Shown here piece after piece: positions 11,025-22,253 of a stretch of 64,000 bases of DNA (its first letter is position 1; every line of letters starts with the position of its first letter). The translations under genes were made by a program, and so were the position numbers. Below the pieces are notes generated by a model, which saw only the letters and a list, made by a program, of their open reading frames with translations, was not told where the DNA came from and did no database searches. Source of the stretch: Chaetoderma sp. LZ-2023a (Eukaryota > Mollusca > Caudofoveata > Chaetodermatida > Chaetodermatidae); contig CM067371.1 of the NCBI GenBank assembly GCA_034401795.1, positions 76,962,833 through 77,026,832 on the forward strand, read 5' to 3'.

Positions 11025-11098
11025 AACCCTCTGGCTACTACGGAACTACAAAAAGATAGATAACCCTCTGGCTACTACGGAACTACAAAAAGATAGAT
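11025..11098. repeat. 37-bp tandem duplication
   Basis: AACCCTCTGGCTACTACGGA... is present twice here and once in copy 1 of the larger duplication, so it arose after the 1.1-kb event or was lost from copy 1. Confidence 0.85.
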
Positions 11099-11267
11099 AT
11101 TTTATTGTCGTGAGCAGAAATGCCAAGTTACTATTTGCTTAAATAATGAGATTCTCGACAAGTTCTTTTCATTTTGGAAATTCCTCCCATAAACTGGAGC
11201 ACCTCGCAAACAAGTAAAACAAAGGATACAGAATGATTAAAAATTTTATATGAAGCATATTCATATG

Positions 11268-11454
11268 ACAGCTTTGTTGACTAATATAGTTAAAACAGTA
11301 ATTTTAATTTTTTTTAAAGTGATATAGTAATTTATAGTAATATAGAATTCTATGATATAATACTATATTACTATAGCACTGCTGGAATATAAATCACTAT
11401 TTTACCACTATATTACTATCTTAATAAGTATACTATATTAGTCAGCAGTGCTGT
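11268..11454. mobile_element. Small TIR element in duplication copy 2
   Basis: Duplicate of 10137-10323 carried within the tandem copy. Confidence 0.55.
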
Positions 11455-11533
11455 GAATGTGCTTCAAATAAATAATTTATGTTTGTACATTATCGTCTTG
11501 TTTTAGGTGTCGAAGTTCTTTTCATCGTAATTG

Positions 11534-11554
11534 CCCCCCCCCCCCCCCCCCCCC
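11534..11554. repeat. Poly-C run of 21
   Basis: Homopolymer on the + strand; 10 C at the equivalent place (10403-10412) in copy 1. Confidence 0.9.
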
Positions 11555-11646
11555 AATGATTTCAGCTTGGGACCCTCAGATTTCAACTTGGGACCCCAAA
11601 TTTCACAGTAAAGGGTCCCAGGGACACCCAAAATCCAGGTGCCTTG

Positions 11647-12499
11647 AGGAACCTGCACCAGTGCAACTAAAACTACGTCCACTACCATTGTCAGTTCGCG
11701 AAGAGGTATCTTAGGAACTTGTTGGGCTAGAAAGTCAAGGCATAATTGAGAAAATCGATGCTTCAGAATGGATTTCGCCATTAGTAGTTACACAGAGAAA
11801 ATTAGGTGACATTCGCATCTGTATGACTACTGACCTTCGAGAGCCGATCAAAGCTGTTGTCGCAGACACTTAACCTTTGCCATATATTGATCAAATTTTG
11901 CCTGAACTCAGACCCAGTTATGTTCTCAAAACTTGACCTCGAAAGTGTGTATCATCAGCTTGAACTGCATGAAGATAGTCGTAATCTAACTGCTTTTCTA
12001 TCAAGAAATGGGCTACATAGATTTTGCCACGTTCCATGTGGTCTGTCTTCGGCTCTAGCTGCATTCCAGAAAATGATTACAGATCCTACATGGACTACCA
12101 AGAGTCCAATCCTACATAGATGACATCATTGTCTATGGTAAAACACCAAGTGATCATGAACGCAATCTGAAAGATGTATTACATCGATTCGTATCAATGA
12201 GTCAGGTTTACTTCTATACTGGGAAAAGTGCAAAGTGTACCTGATTGAAATTTGTTTCCTTGGTTACTTAGTGCCAAGGGATTGCTGCCTGATCATGACT
12301 ATGTTTCATCAATTCTTGATGCACCAGAACCGTCAGATATTCGTACACTACATTCTTCTCTAGGACTTGCTTCATGGTACAATAAGTTCATTCCAGACTA
12401 TGCTACAGTACTACATGCAGTGACAAGAGGTGAAAAATATTTGTATGGACTAGCGCTGCTCAGAACAGTTCCGAGGAAGTTGAGAAATTGATTGTTAAT
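11647..12499 (+). pseudogene. Gypsy/Ty3-type reverse transcriptase, broken
   Basis: Translation gives the order of a Gypsy reverse transcriptase: QGIIEKIDASEWISPLV, a GDIRICMTTDLR region, SKLDLESVYHQLELHED, CHVPCGLSSALAAFQKMI, the catalytic box SYIDDIIVYG (YIDD at 12113-12124), then LGLASWYNKFIPDY of the connection region. It is inactive: in-frame stops near 11711 and 11872, frameshifts near 11922, 12100 and 12250, and no frame stays open. The element is cut off at the right by unrelated sequence and continues with RNase H at 14556. The left end (gag, protease) is missing and abuts the 1.1-kb duplication. Confidence 0.85.
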
Positions 12500-14555
12500 G
12501 TAGCCTCCAGGGTGGCTATGCGACGGTCCATCCGAATATTCTACTCCGCTGCACCGCATGTCCACAACGCGCGGATGAGCTGGCTAGCGTCGGTTCTCGG
12601 GGTTACGGATTGCATTCCGCGACTGTCCGATATGTACAAAGAACGACTTCTAGAGCCGGTGTAACGATAACATTCCAGTGGGGCTGTGCGACCATTGCCG
12701 CCGAGATTGAACCACACCGTCTCGTCCTGGCTGTTTTTGTCACCGGTATGACGGTCCATTACTCAACTTGGGAGTTAGACATAATTAATAAACATGATAT
12801 AACTAAAACATACAATGCTACTCGTTTGCTAGTATGAGAGAAAATATAGTACATGGAACTAAGTTGGTGTCTTGTTTAACGTGGGCTCATCAGAGGTACC
12901 TTGCTGATCTTTAAATCCGCGAGGTAACCCTGCAATGGAGAGTCCCAGTGTGGTCATGTGGGTGGTGTAATATAAACCAATATACCCCTAACAAAATATT
13001 ATTGTTGCGGGAGGAAAGTGCCTCACGTGGGCCTCCATCACAGGAAAATGCCTTCAACGCCGAAGCAAAGGAAGAGAGATGACAAAAATGGCCACTCTCT
13101 TGTTCAAACATATGCTAAGTGTGTAGTGCGGTGTACCTAGTGAAACTGTATGCTATTGTGATGCACGCTGAATTACGTGAAGATGAGGTGGATGACTTCC
13201 GGAGAATTCAGACGCCATCATCTTATGTAGATTAAAGATACTGTATTGGTAGTTGCCGCTTTATTTATGCGGTTCTTCTGCTAATACCCTAAACTAACCT
13301 TTAGTTGCTGGGTCCATATTCCAAGCTTTGGCCGCAAGTGGCAAGTAGTTCTACCTATCTCTTTATTACATGCCTGACTGGTGGGAATGCTCGGTTTCCA
13401 TATGGTCACCATACGGAGCATCTCCCTTAGAAAAACAGCAAGCAGACATGTCACGGCGTGGCAGCTCCTGGATCATATAACGATCCCATTGCTGACCGCA
13501 TCACAACCACATACAACATCACTAGGACAAGAGATATTTGAAAAGCGCATATACAGATGCACTGCAGGCCGGTTAAAATATGTTTTTCCAGTGCTTCCTA
13601 CTTTGGCATGGATATCTATGCTAACTGGTATCCGAAGATACTGGGGGAGTGTATGCGGAATCGTCACTTTAGTCTTCACTGCTCGGAAACCCCAATAGTT
13701 TCCAGAGTCGGATCGCATTAACGTGATGGAGGGAGGTCAAGACAATTATAAGCCTTACGGCTGGAGAAATGTACATAGAAACACTCGCTCATATATTAAT
13801 AAGGAGGCCCTAAGGTATATGGCCAATTTATACCACCTAGCCAGTGTGCGGTGTTACATATCCTCTATATCAGGAAAAGAAGCTTACACAAATGACTCCT
13901 AATGAGCGACCATTTCTAACTACTTCTGAAACTATCCTATCAAGCTACCAGGTTTATTCGATCTCATGTCATCTTTGCCTAATGAGAACCCGTCGAATTT
14001 CGAGGCCTGAATTACTGTGTGTCATGGACAAATACACACTGACACAGTAGCTAAGATCTATGAATGTAACAGTTTAATTTAACAGATAAATTCTTAAACA
14101 GCTGTCTCTACAAGCCAACTGAAACTCAAGGAGAATATACTGAGACTCACTCAACAATGCATGTCTTCCTATGTTATATCGGGATCGTTTATGACGTTTT
14201 CAATATTTTGAGCACAATTTACGCAGAAAAATAAGGATACGGCCATTTCTGGACCGATTTTAAAATGGTTTACAGTTCTGAATTCCTCGTTTCATTCCGG
14301 TCCGGATAGGTACCAAGAACGACGAGGATAGCATAATTTGAAGTAATTACATGCACCAACTCGGTACATTTTAGTACGGATTCGCTCCCAACGCTGACAC
14401 ATGTTGTCAGGGAAGCTCTTACGCGTGTGCACGCGGGCTATGTGATCTCACAGACTGTCATTTTTAGAAACCTCTTATATGGCTTTATGCACGCGTACTA
14501 TCCTACTAAGGGGTGTGTGCTCCATACCCGTCCGGCCGATCTGTGGTACACCAAC
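12500..14555. other. 2-kb insert of unknown type within the Gypsy element
   Basis: It separates Gypsy reverse transcriptase from RNase H: the protein runs ...EEVEKLIVN up to 12499 and resumes SPALAMFDPQ at 14556. I saw no terminal inverted repeats, target duplication or recognisable protein. Short open frames (12610-12837, 13381-13698, 13844-14050) look random. It could be several insertions or a rearrangement. Confidence 0.5.
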
Positions 14556-14832
14556 AGTCCAGCTCTTGCCATGTTTGATCCACAACTAGCAACTATTGCA
14601 TCTACAGATGCATCAGATTGTGGACTAGATGCAATTTTTACACCAAAACATACTGACGGTTCAGAATGAACAGTTGCGTTTGCATCTCGTCCACTCATGC
14701 CAACGAAAAGAATATACTCTCTCATTGAAAAAGAAGCACTTGCATGCGTGTGTATGGTTAAGAAATGGAGAACTTGGCTTTGGGGAAAACGGTTCATACT
14801 TCGCACAGATCATCAAGCATTAACTACACTAC
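14556..14832 (+). pseudogene. Gypsy RNase H domain, broken
   Basis: Continues the reverse transcriptase fragment. It reads SPALAMFDPQLATIASTDAS (the TDAS Asp is catalytic), then VAFASRPLMPTKRIYSLIEK, EALACVCMVKKWRTWLWGK and RTDHQALTTLL (second catalytic Asp). An in-frame TGA lies at 14667-14669. The frame ends where a half-copy of hairpin family 2 starts at about 14833. Confidence 0.85.
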
Positions 14833-15027
14833 TTAGGCAGCAACAGTGCCCAGTCAAATTAGTTTCAAAATATTTAACAGCTTACCTGTATAATTTTCTG
14901 GAAATCGATGGTCAGGGAGTTCAGGAATCGATCGATTCCAACATGAGTAAAGTGTGGGTGGAGCTTAGCTAGTGATGGGCGGGGCATAGCTAGTGATGGG
15001 CGGGGCATAGCTAAAACTGGAAAGGTC
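14833..15027 (+). repeat. Hairpin family 2, right half only
   Basis: Begins in the loop (GGCAGCAACAGTGCCCAGTC), then CAAATTAGTTTCAAAATATT, CAGCTTACCTGTATAATTTT and an end GCTAAAACTGGAAAGGTCCA. The tract GCTAGTGATGGGCGGGGCAT is duplicated. The left arm is absent. Sits between Gypsy RNase H and the Gypsy C-terminal tail. Confidence 0.7.
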
Positions 15028-15154
15028 CATCGAGATGGACAATGATACACCACCACCAATTTCTGAGCCAAATGTCCAAGCAAATCTACGTCATAGTGAT
15101 CGTCAGAGAAGTCCTCCAGCATGGCATCGCGATTTTGAACTTGATTAACATTGC
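15028..15154 (+). pseudogene. C-terminal tail of Gypsy polyprotein
   Basis: Reads MDNDTPPPISEPNVQANLRH, then SDRQRSPPAWHRDFELD and a stop. A basic, Pro-rich tail with an (R)RSxRxRxPPxx-like pattern is usual at the end of Gypsy pol. The integrase domain is missing, so much of the element between RNase H and here has been lost. Confidence 0.6.
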
Positions 15155-15456
15155 TTGAGATATATGACAACTAATTTACACTTCAGTAATTAAGCATAGT
15201 TCTATAATACATACTTAGTTATATTAATCATATATTAATTACACGTTAATCACGCATCCTCTTTACTATCATTCCACTATTACTTTCATACTTTACTATT
15301 ATTTCACAGTCGTAGACAGCAACATCGTCCACCAAAATTGTTGATAAATGTACACCAGTTTCTTTTGTTAAATAACCAACTATTCATTATGTTTCGATGA
15401 GCAAACATTGAACTACATGTAGTTAAAGTAGACGGTCTCTTAATTAGAAATGGGGA
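15155..15456. other. Gypsy 3' non-coding region and candidate polypurine tract
   Basis: AT-rich with no coding. AAATGGGGA at 15448-15456 stands just before TGTTATGTGACTAG and would serve as the plus-strand primer of an LTR element. Confidence 0.35.
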
Positions 15457-15663
15457 TGTTATGTGACTAGTTATATCCCTTGATATAAAGCTGTTGATAA
15501 ATAGAGAGCATAAAATGATTCACGTAATGGAGATATAATAAATAACAAGTTACCGGTAGTAGTTTACATATCTACGTTTGTGTATTTTACATCTATACGG
15601 TCCCTACTCCATGTCTAATAATTGTAATATCAATGGTCGTAAATACCGCGAGAATATGGAACA
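15457..15663 (+). repeat. Possible Gypsy 3' LTR
   Basis: Starts TGTTATGTGACTAG after a polypurine tract and could end at ...GAATATGGAACA (15663). Begins TG, ends CA, no 5' partner in the window for comparison, so the right limit is a guess. Confidence 0.3.
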
Positions 15664-15919
15664 CCATGAATCCATGATAGTATAATATTAAAAATAAGCC
15701 CATCAGACTTAAATTTTATGAAACTAACTCAAGTTTATTGTCCTTTTATGTGGGCGGACCAGCATCCCTACACTATTGACGGCTGCCCAATGTTATTTTA
15801 ATGTAGATATACATGTATGAATTTGAACTTAAATTTAAGCTCAAGAGAAGGCTATTTTTATCCCCACATTTTTTGAAGATAAGTGTGATTATGCCATCCT
15901 GTATGTGCATGTGCGTGCG
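15664..15919. other. Non-coding AT-rich stretch
   Basis: No recognisable signal. Confidence 0.4.
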
Positions 15920-16950
15920 TGAACGCAACTCCTCCAAAACCAATGGGCAGAATTCAAATAAATTTGGTATACATGTGTGTTACGTATATGAGTACAGGGT
16001 GCAAGAGCCCATCATTTACATTTGGCAGTCGCCAGGTAAATCAGGGGTGGTGGGGGAGGAGTCAAATGGTTAAACTGATTGTAACGCAACTCTTCTAAAA
16101 CTGCTGGACAGAATTCAACCAAATTTTGTATGCGAGTTACTCGTATGGGTGACCGTGGACTGCACAAGGACATTTTCATTTGGCTCTGACCACATGGTGG
16201 GGGTCTAATGGTTAGGTTTTAGCATACTGAAATTGATTGTAATGCATCTCCTCCGAAACAATTGGACAGAATTCAACCAAATTTGGTATGTGAGTTACCC
16301 ATATCAGGGCAAGATTTCATTTACCTTTAGCCCACCACCTGTGGTTGGTTGGGGGTGTCAAAATGGAAAAAAATTATTGACCCTTTAACACTTATATCAG
16401 CCAAAAACGGCTTCGGCAATGGACTTGAGAAATGCCCATTTGCAGACAAAGAGACGACTATTTTTGAAAATTTACCACTAGAATAACTGGCTCGATAACC
16501 GAGCCAGTTATTCCAGTGGTAAATTTTCAAATATAGTCTTATCTTGGTCTGCAAATTGATAATTTCTATAAGAAAATTTAAATTTGCTTGAACAAATTCG
16601 AGGGTTAAAAGGTTAATGCTACATCTCCTCAGAAAAAATGTTGGACTGAATTCAACAAAATCTGGTATGTGAGTTACCCATATGATTGCAGAATGCAAGA
16701 GGACATTGACATTTGGCTTTGCCCCTAGGTGTGTGGTGTGGTCAAAATGTCAAGAAATTGATTGGAACGTAACTCCTCAGAAACCATTAGCCAGAATTCA
16801 ACCAAATTTGGTATGTGAGTTACCAATATGATTGGGGACATTTACATGTGGCCCCGCCCCCAGGAAGTGAAGTCGAGTGGGGTGGGTCAAAAGGTTACAG
16901 CTGTGGACACAGGGATTTGCGATGACACGTCATCGACTAAGCAAACTACA
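15920..16950. repeat. Satellite-cored repeat, copy 2
   Basis: Imperfect units carry CAACCAAATTTGGTATGTGA at about 15946 (diverged), 16105, 16262, 16644 and 16787, plus GCCCCGCCCCCAGG-type blocks. Same end as 6943-7361. A family 1 hairpin element (16381-16612) is inserted in the array. Confidence 0.7.
16381..16612. mobile_element. Hairpin family 1, type copy (a/c ends)
   Basis: Near-perfect palindrome: the left arm reads GCAGAC(A)AAGAG...GACTATTTTTGAAAATTTACCA, the tip CTGGCTCGATAACCGAGCCAG, then the same arm reversed. Outside the core the ends differ. Type a is CCCTTTAACACTCATATCGG + CCAAAAACGGCTTCTGCAGT; type b starts CCCTTTAATGGTCAAGCC; type c is an AAATTTTCTCATAGAAAATG block. This copy has a on the left and c on the right. 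Flanks TTGA and TTAA. TTAA targets with CCCTTT ends suggest piggyBac-type mobilisation (inferred); no transposase is encoded. Confidence 0.75.
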
Positions 16951-17214
16951 AACATATTTTGATATTCTTGGCCAATTTGAAACATTATAGGGTTAAAGAC
17001 TTATTAGCTGTATTTAAGTTAACCAGAATCATTCTAAAGCAGTGACTTTCAGTCAAAATATTTTCAATTTAATTTTAAAATGTGTAGCGTTATGCTTATA
17101 ATATGTGTGAAATGTAGTTATGCATATATATGTGGCATACCTAGGCATTGAATAGATCATCTGCCTTGCATTAACATACATGTTTAGTTAACCCTGTATT
17201 CATCAATTCTGATC
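16951..17214. other. Non-coding stretch
   Basis: AT-rich; nothing recognised. Confidence 0.35.
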
Positions 17215-17413
17215 AGGAAAATTGAGATCTGCTGATAACAAATGTCCATTTGCAAGACAAGAGGCGTGTCTTTGAAAATTTACCACTGGAATGACTGGCT
17301 CGAATATCGAGCCAGTCATTCCGTTGATAAAATTTCAAAAATACACGTCTTTTGTTCTGCAATTGGACACATCCCATGACCGCTGCAGAAGCCATATTGG
17401 CTAGCTTGAGAGT
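17215..17413. mobile_element. Hairpin family 1 copy, diverged
   Basis: Core arms meet at GGCTCGAATATCGAGCC; right end of type a (CCGCTGCAGAAGCC, then GAGAGTTAAC). The left end is eroded. Confidence 0.6.
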
Positions 17414-18575
17414 TAACTCTAATAGCACTCTGATGTCAATATTCTATCTTTTACGGTGTCAGTATCAAAGAAAGTGATGTACATTTTTCAACAATTTTGC
17501 TGGAAGATGTTGCTGTTTATGACGGCACCATCTTCCTCCAAAATTGGTGAAAAATTAACACCAGTTCATCTTTTAATTTAATTTGAAATTTTAAAATTTT
17601 GTCACCAGAATGGTAATGGTTAAATGGTTAACACATGTGTTAGAATTGCCTCTAAATCTAATCTGGCTTTGTCAAGGCTGATAAGAATAGGGTGATTAAT
17701 AGGTAATCCCATTTTCATACCTGTATAATAAAACAAAAATGTAAGGTGTCACTCAGCTTGTACACCTTAAACCCTATGATGGGATAGCACACTGATAACA
17801 TATTGCTACAGGGTGGGAGTGGGGTAGGGGAAGACTGATGAAAGATATTGCTGTCTTAATAGACAGCACCATCTTGCAGCAAAGTTGTTTACAAAATGAA
17901 CATTAAAAATCCAAGTGTAATTAGTAATTAGAAATTTGAGTTATATGGGTAAATAAAATAATCTCTTGGGATACAAATGGCCATTTTCTATGAGAAAATT
18001 AAAATTTTGATGAGCAAATTTGGGAGTGAAAGAGTTAAAGCCACTTGGAGTCTAACCCTCATCCAGCTACACCAAGGCATTATATATCTTCTTATAAGTG
18101 CTGCTGGAATGCAGACTAATGTTCATTGTAGCATGGGGCAACAACTTTCAGCAACAATATTTTCAGATTGATCACTGGTTTAGCGATAGATTTTTTGGGT
18201 GTGGCTGGATTTGGGGTGTGGAATGGGCATCCTTCTTCAAAGGATACTAGATGTTTTTAAAAATAATGTACCCAGTTATTTTGACACCAGTAGTACGTAA
18301 TTTGAGTTGATTGGATCAAATTTGAACACTCTGCCTGAATTGACATTATGTATGAATGACATCGCCTGGAGTCAGTGAGCCAGACATGAGGGATTGGTAA
18401 ATATGTCCTGCTGGTTTTAAGCTGATCACATCAGAAACTGAGGTGTTGGTTTACTATCTAGAACTGTAGTCTGTTCTGATTTTGTGTGGAAGGCTGTTGC
18501 TAATCTATAATTTAATCTTCAATTATGTAACTTACTGCTATCTCTAATCTTGCTTATTTTATTGCTTAACTTAAC
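17414..18575. other. Non-coding stretch between hairpins
   Basis: No gene. Two related motifs, AAGATGTTGCTGTTTATGAC... at 17503 and AAGATATTGCTGTCTTAATA... at 17840, both followed by CACCATCTT, hint at a decayed repeat. A stray c-type end of family 1 (ATTTTCTATGAGAAAATTAA near 17982, then GAGTGAAAGAGTTAA) lies at 17975-18036. Confidence 0.4.
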
Positions 18576-18579
18576 TTAA

Positions 18580-18791
18580 CCCTCAAATTTGTTAAAGAAA
18601 TTTTAAATTTTCTCAGAGAAAATGTCTATTTGCAGACCAAGAGAAGACTATTTTTGAAAATTTACCACTGGAATGACTGGCTGGTTTATCGAGCCAGTCA
18701 TTCCAGTGGTAAATTTTCAAAAACAGTCTTCTTTTGGTCTTAAAATGGACATTCCTAAAGATCACTGCAGAAGCCATTTTTGGTTAAAGGG
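18580..18791. mobile_element. Hairpin family 1 copy (c/a ends), TTAA both sides
   Basis: TTAA at 18576-18579 and 18792-18795. Left end type c, right end type a: the reverse combination to 16381-16612. Tip ACTGGCTGGTTTATCGAGCC. Confidence 0.8.
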
Positions 18792-18795
18792 TTAA

Positions 18796-18997
18796 TCTCT
18801 GACAGCTGCAAGTCACCAGACAATAAATTTCAATAACTCTAGACCTGCAGAATATTTTGAAAACAATTTGACTGAAAGTTGTTGGTAGCTTAGCCACCAA
18901 AAACTTTCCGTCAAATTATTTTCAAAGTATTCGGCATATCCAGATTTATGGAAAATTCATGGAAAATGTAGTCTGCAAAAAGTCATTAGTTAGACGA
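18796..18997. mobile_element. Hairpin family 3 copy (p/q ends)
   Basis: Directly follows the previous element and shares its TTAA. Stem GAATATTTTGAAAACAATTT + GACTGAAAGTTGTTGGT, tip GCTTAGCC, then the reverse. Outer end p (GCAAGTCACCAGACAATAAA) is on the left and q (GAAAATGTAGTCTGCAAAAA) on the right; ends at TTAA 18998-19001. Family 3 shares the motif AATATTTTGAAA..AATTTGACTG with family 2. Confidence 0.75.
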
Positions 18998-19006
18998 TTA
19001 ACACTC

Positions 19007-19012
<6 letters not shown>

Positions 19013-19044
<32 letters not shown>
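19013..19044. repeat. (ATT)n microsatellite
   Basis: About ten ATT units. Confidence 0.9.
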
Positions 19045-19196
19045 GTTGTTATTACTGTTGTGACAGTTGGCAATATTATTATTCGCCTCTTGATTTATTT
19101 AATATAATATATTTGTATGTAAGTGGGAGACATGCTCATAAGACATGTCTTATTGTGCTCCCACATAGACTAGAAATAAACCTTGTTTAAATCAAG

Positions 19197-19328
19197 TTGG
19201 TTAAGAATGATTTCTGCAGTAGTCTTGAAATGTCCATTTGCAGGCTTAGAGAAGTCATGTTTTGGAATGACTGGCAAATAGACTATGACAGAAGCTGTTT
19301 TGGCCAGTTTGAGTGTGAAGGAGTTAAA
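19197..19328. repeat. Hairpin family 1 remnant
   Basis: TTTCTGCAGTAGTCTTGAAA, TGTCCATTTGCAGGC and a right end CAGAAGCTGTTTTGGCCAGT...GAGTTAA remain; the palindromic core has been deleted. Confidence 0.55.
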
Positions 19329-19669
19329 TTGTTGTGGAGTGGTTGGTGGTCATGGCCCTGGATTACTTTATTACTTCCTGGATATCTTGTTTCTCCCACC
19401 TGACTCCTGAACCCACCCCCGAATTCTTAACCTATCCTACATTTCTGTAGTAGGCAAAAATTAGACATATTTTTCGACATTTATCGCTAATAAATCATGT
19501 GTTATTGTTCGTTTTCTCAAGTTCTCTGAAATTTAACATTGATTAACTGTGTAATTTAAAGAGAATTTATTATTATTTATAACTAATTGATGTATTTCAA
19601 TTTCATTTAATATACTGTGTATATATATTGATAAATATTGGATTTTCACCCTCTAGCTCTCATACTGTC

Positions 19670-19815
19670 CAAAGCTTATTCTGCAATGGTCTTGAGAAAT
19701 GTCCATTTGATAATCAAGAGATTATTTTGGAGAATTTCCAATGGGAATGACTGGCTTGCTATTGCCTGCAAAAGAATATTTTCTATGAAAATCTTGGGTT
19801 AATAGTGTGTTTATT
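19670..19815. repeat. Hairpin family 1 remnant, left half
   Basis: GCAATGGTCTTGAGAAATGT, CCATTTGATAATCAAGAG and GGAATGACTGGCTTGC are kept; the right arm is lost apart from a c-like tail. Confidence 0.5.
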
Positions 19816-19822
19816 AGCTTAA

Positions 19823-20051
19823 CCCTTTAATGGTGAAATTTAGTCAAAAAATTTAAATATCTGCCTATTGAATGTCCATTTACAGGCCAAGAGAATAATT
19901 TTTGAAAATTAATCACTGGAATGACTGGCTCAGTTTTTGAGCCAGTCATTCCAGTGGTAAAATTTCAAAAATTGTATTCTCTTGACCTGTAAATGGACAT
20001 TCCACAAGACCATAACAGAGGCCAGTTTTGGCCGGCTTGACCATTAAAGGG
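19823..20051. mobile_element. Hairpin family 1 copy, TTAA both sides
   Basis: TTAA at 19819-19822 and 20052-20055. The left end starts as type b (CCCTTTAATGGTGAA) and then runs into c-like sequence; the right end is b (GCCGGCTTGACCATTAAAGG). Arms use the ACAGGCCAAGAGAATA variant. A clean full-length copy. Confidence 0.85.
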
Positions 20052-20055
20052 TTAA

Positions 20056-20515
20056 ATGTCTTGTATTTAAATGTTAAAATATGTGTTGTGAATATTATAT
20101 CTTCTATAGTGTAGTACACAGAATGATGATTACTAGATATATAGTTGGCGTTTATGAAATGCAGTTTATAGTCACTGCTTTGCATTTAATTTCCTTCCAA
20201 GGAATTCCAGAGCACAGTAGAATTTGAAATAATAGCCCATCAGTGAACAGCATGTGAAGTTCTGTACATAATCCTATTATCTAAGGTCACAATTTGTAGT
20301 GAAAGAGGATCTTTGCAAATTGGAATTAAACCCTAAATTTCCTCTGTCACATGTTCTACATCTGTTTAATGTATTAATTTCCTGCTTACTGGCCAGCTGT
20401 GTATTTGTTGGGCCAGCATGTACTTCTAAATTACTTACTTTTGTATACACTTTCACTCTGTATTCCCCACTCTCCAGATAATGTAGTGGCATTTAACCGG
20501 GACCGAATACAAGTC
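20056..20515. other. Non-coding stretch
   Basis: Overlapping open frames at 20277-20492 on both strands have no family resemblance. Nothing else is seen. Confidence 0.35.
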
Positions 20516-20610
20516 CTACTGAATATTGTGAAAACAATTTAAATGAAAGTTATTGCTGTCTGATGCAGCAACGGTTTCCATCCAAATTGTTTTCAAAATA
20601 TTCAAAAGTA
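20516..20610. repeat. Short hairpin related to families 2/3
   Basis: GAATATTGTGAAAACAATTT ... GCTGTCTGATGCAGCAACGG ... AATTGTTTTCAAAATATTC; a stem of about 40 bp with eroded ends. Confidence 0.6.
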
Positions 20611-20737
20611 AATTTTACATGCATTATAAAAAAATCTCTGCTATAGCATGCATATAAATAGTATGCAATGGGTTTACCGTTTAACCATTGAAATTACATT
20701 GTCTAAATTTCAAGACACCCTCTCCCTATGCAAGAAA

Positions 20738-20824
20738 GCTGTTGGATATTTTGAAAGTAATCTGACTGGCATGATACAACAGCAACAGCTTCCAGTAGAA
20801 TTACTTTCAAAATATTCAACAGAA
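20738..20824. repeat. Short hairpin related to families 2/3
   Basis: CTGTTGGATATTTTGAAAGT ... CATGATACAACAGCAACAGC ... ACTTTCAAAATATTCAACAG. Confidence 0.65.
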
Positions 20825-21584
20825 TAATCCATGCATCATAAAGAATTTGTGGTTTCTGGTGTGTGAGGGGTAAAGGTTTAATCCCCACCACCACCTTAAT
20901 CCCCTTCAGTTTTCACCAGCATACCTCCTGTGATTACACACCTCTCTTTGCCTAACCATTAATGCCTGACTAACGAATAAGTACTAGCACCACTACAATG
21001 AGCTATGTTGTTGAGGTTGTGCATGGAAGGGTTTATAAAAGGCAATGAGTTTCTTCTGAGAAGAGCCAGTGTTAGCCATGCAGTGAAAGGGTAACCTGCT
21101 ATTAAGGATGATGGGAGAAAATATTTACTAGGCCTACTGATGTTTACAGTTAAAATGCTCAGTTATTATTTAGGAAAAAAATTGTAAGGATGTAGATGCT
21201 GCTATCATAGGGAGGAATGCTCTTAAAATAAAATTGTCTTCAAAACACTTAAATATGTTATATTTAGCATTCTTTGAGTCCAGTTTTGTGTGTGAATTTT
21301 AGACTGATATAGGTTAAGCATGAGGACTACTTAGTCTTGTAGTTTGGTGTTTAGTTGGTGGTAGCTTTATGGACCAGTTCAGGAGAGAATTTTGCTAATT
21401 CTTTTCTCCTGGTAGAGACATTATTGATGTTTTATAGGGCGTTCTGAGGAATTTGAGTGTTTTTTTCTAGCTAAAAATATCATCATACCGTGCTTGACCT
21501 GGAATAATTTTTATTGTTCGAACATAAACCAGAGTTTGATTTTGCAGAGGCAATGTTTCTATGTTTCTTGAGGTTTATACTGAT
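20825..21584. other. Non-coding stretch
   Basis: No gene or clear repeat recognised. Confidence 0.35.
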
Positions 21585-21588
21585 TTAA

Positions 21589-21816
21589 CCTTTTAAGCTT
21601 CAAATTTGTTCGAGAAGATTTTGATTTTCTCATGGAAGATGTGCATAATTTGCAGATCAAGAGAAGACTATTTTTGAAAATTTACAACTGGAATAACAGG
21701 CTTGATTACAGAGCCTGTCATTCCAATGGTGAATTTAAAAAAAAAGTCTAGTCCTGTAAATGGACATTTCTCAAGATCACTGCAGTCCGTCTTTGGGCAG
21801 TGTGAGTGTTAACTCG
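21589..21816. mobile_element. Hairpin family 1 copy (c/a ends)
   Basis: TTAA at 21585-21588 and 21817-21820. Left end type c; right end ATCACTGCAGTCCGTCTTTG...GTGAGTGTTAACTCG. Confidence 0.75.
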
Positions 21817-21941
21817 TTAAACATCTCATGTTTTGGAATCTCTGGAAGTGCTATATTCTGAAAGGAAAAGTTTACTCTTGTGTAAATGTGTTAGAGATGT
21901 TTCAAACATTTATCCAACCATCTATGTTGCTTACAAATGAA

Positions 21942-22160
21942 CCCTTTCGTGGTCAATCCGGCTTCAGCAGTTGTCATGAGGAATGTCAATTTGCTGGCCA
22001 AGAGAAAACTATTTTTTGAAAATTTCTCACTGGAATGACTGGCTCGATAATCGAGCCAGTCATTCCAATGGTAAATTTTCAAAAAAAATCTTCCTAGTGG
22101 ACATTTACTGATCATAAATATTGATTTTCGTGATATATATATATTTGAACCATTAAAGGG
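21942..22160. mobile_element. Hairpin family 1 copy (b ends)
   Basis: Starts CCCTTTCGTGGTCAATCC after TGAA, ends ACCATTAAAGGG before TTAA. Tip GGCTCGATAATCGAGCC is a perfect palindrome. The right arm is shortened. Confidence 0.75.
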
Positions 22161-22253
22161 TTAACATGATTTCCTAGTTAAGAATCATATCTTTGTTGTT
22201 AACCATCAAAACAGACAGAGTAGGCACATAATCATTGTGATGGAGCATTTTAA

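Larger units (their letters stand above)
10502..11643. repeat. Tandem duplication of 1.1 kb, copy 2
   Basis: 1142 bp. The 48-bp excess over copy 1 is fully explained by an extra 37-bp unit (11025-11061 repeated at 11062-11098) and a C-run of 21 instead of 10. The Gypsy-like sequence begins directly after it. The close match points to a recent event or an assembly error. Confidence 0.9.
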
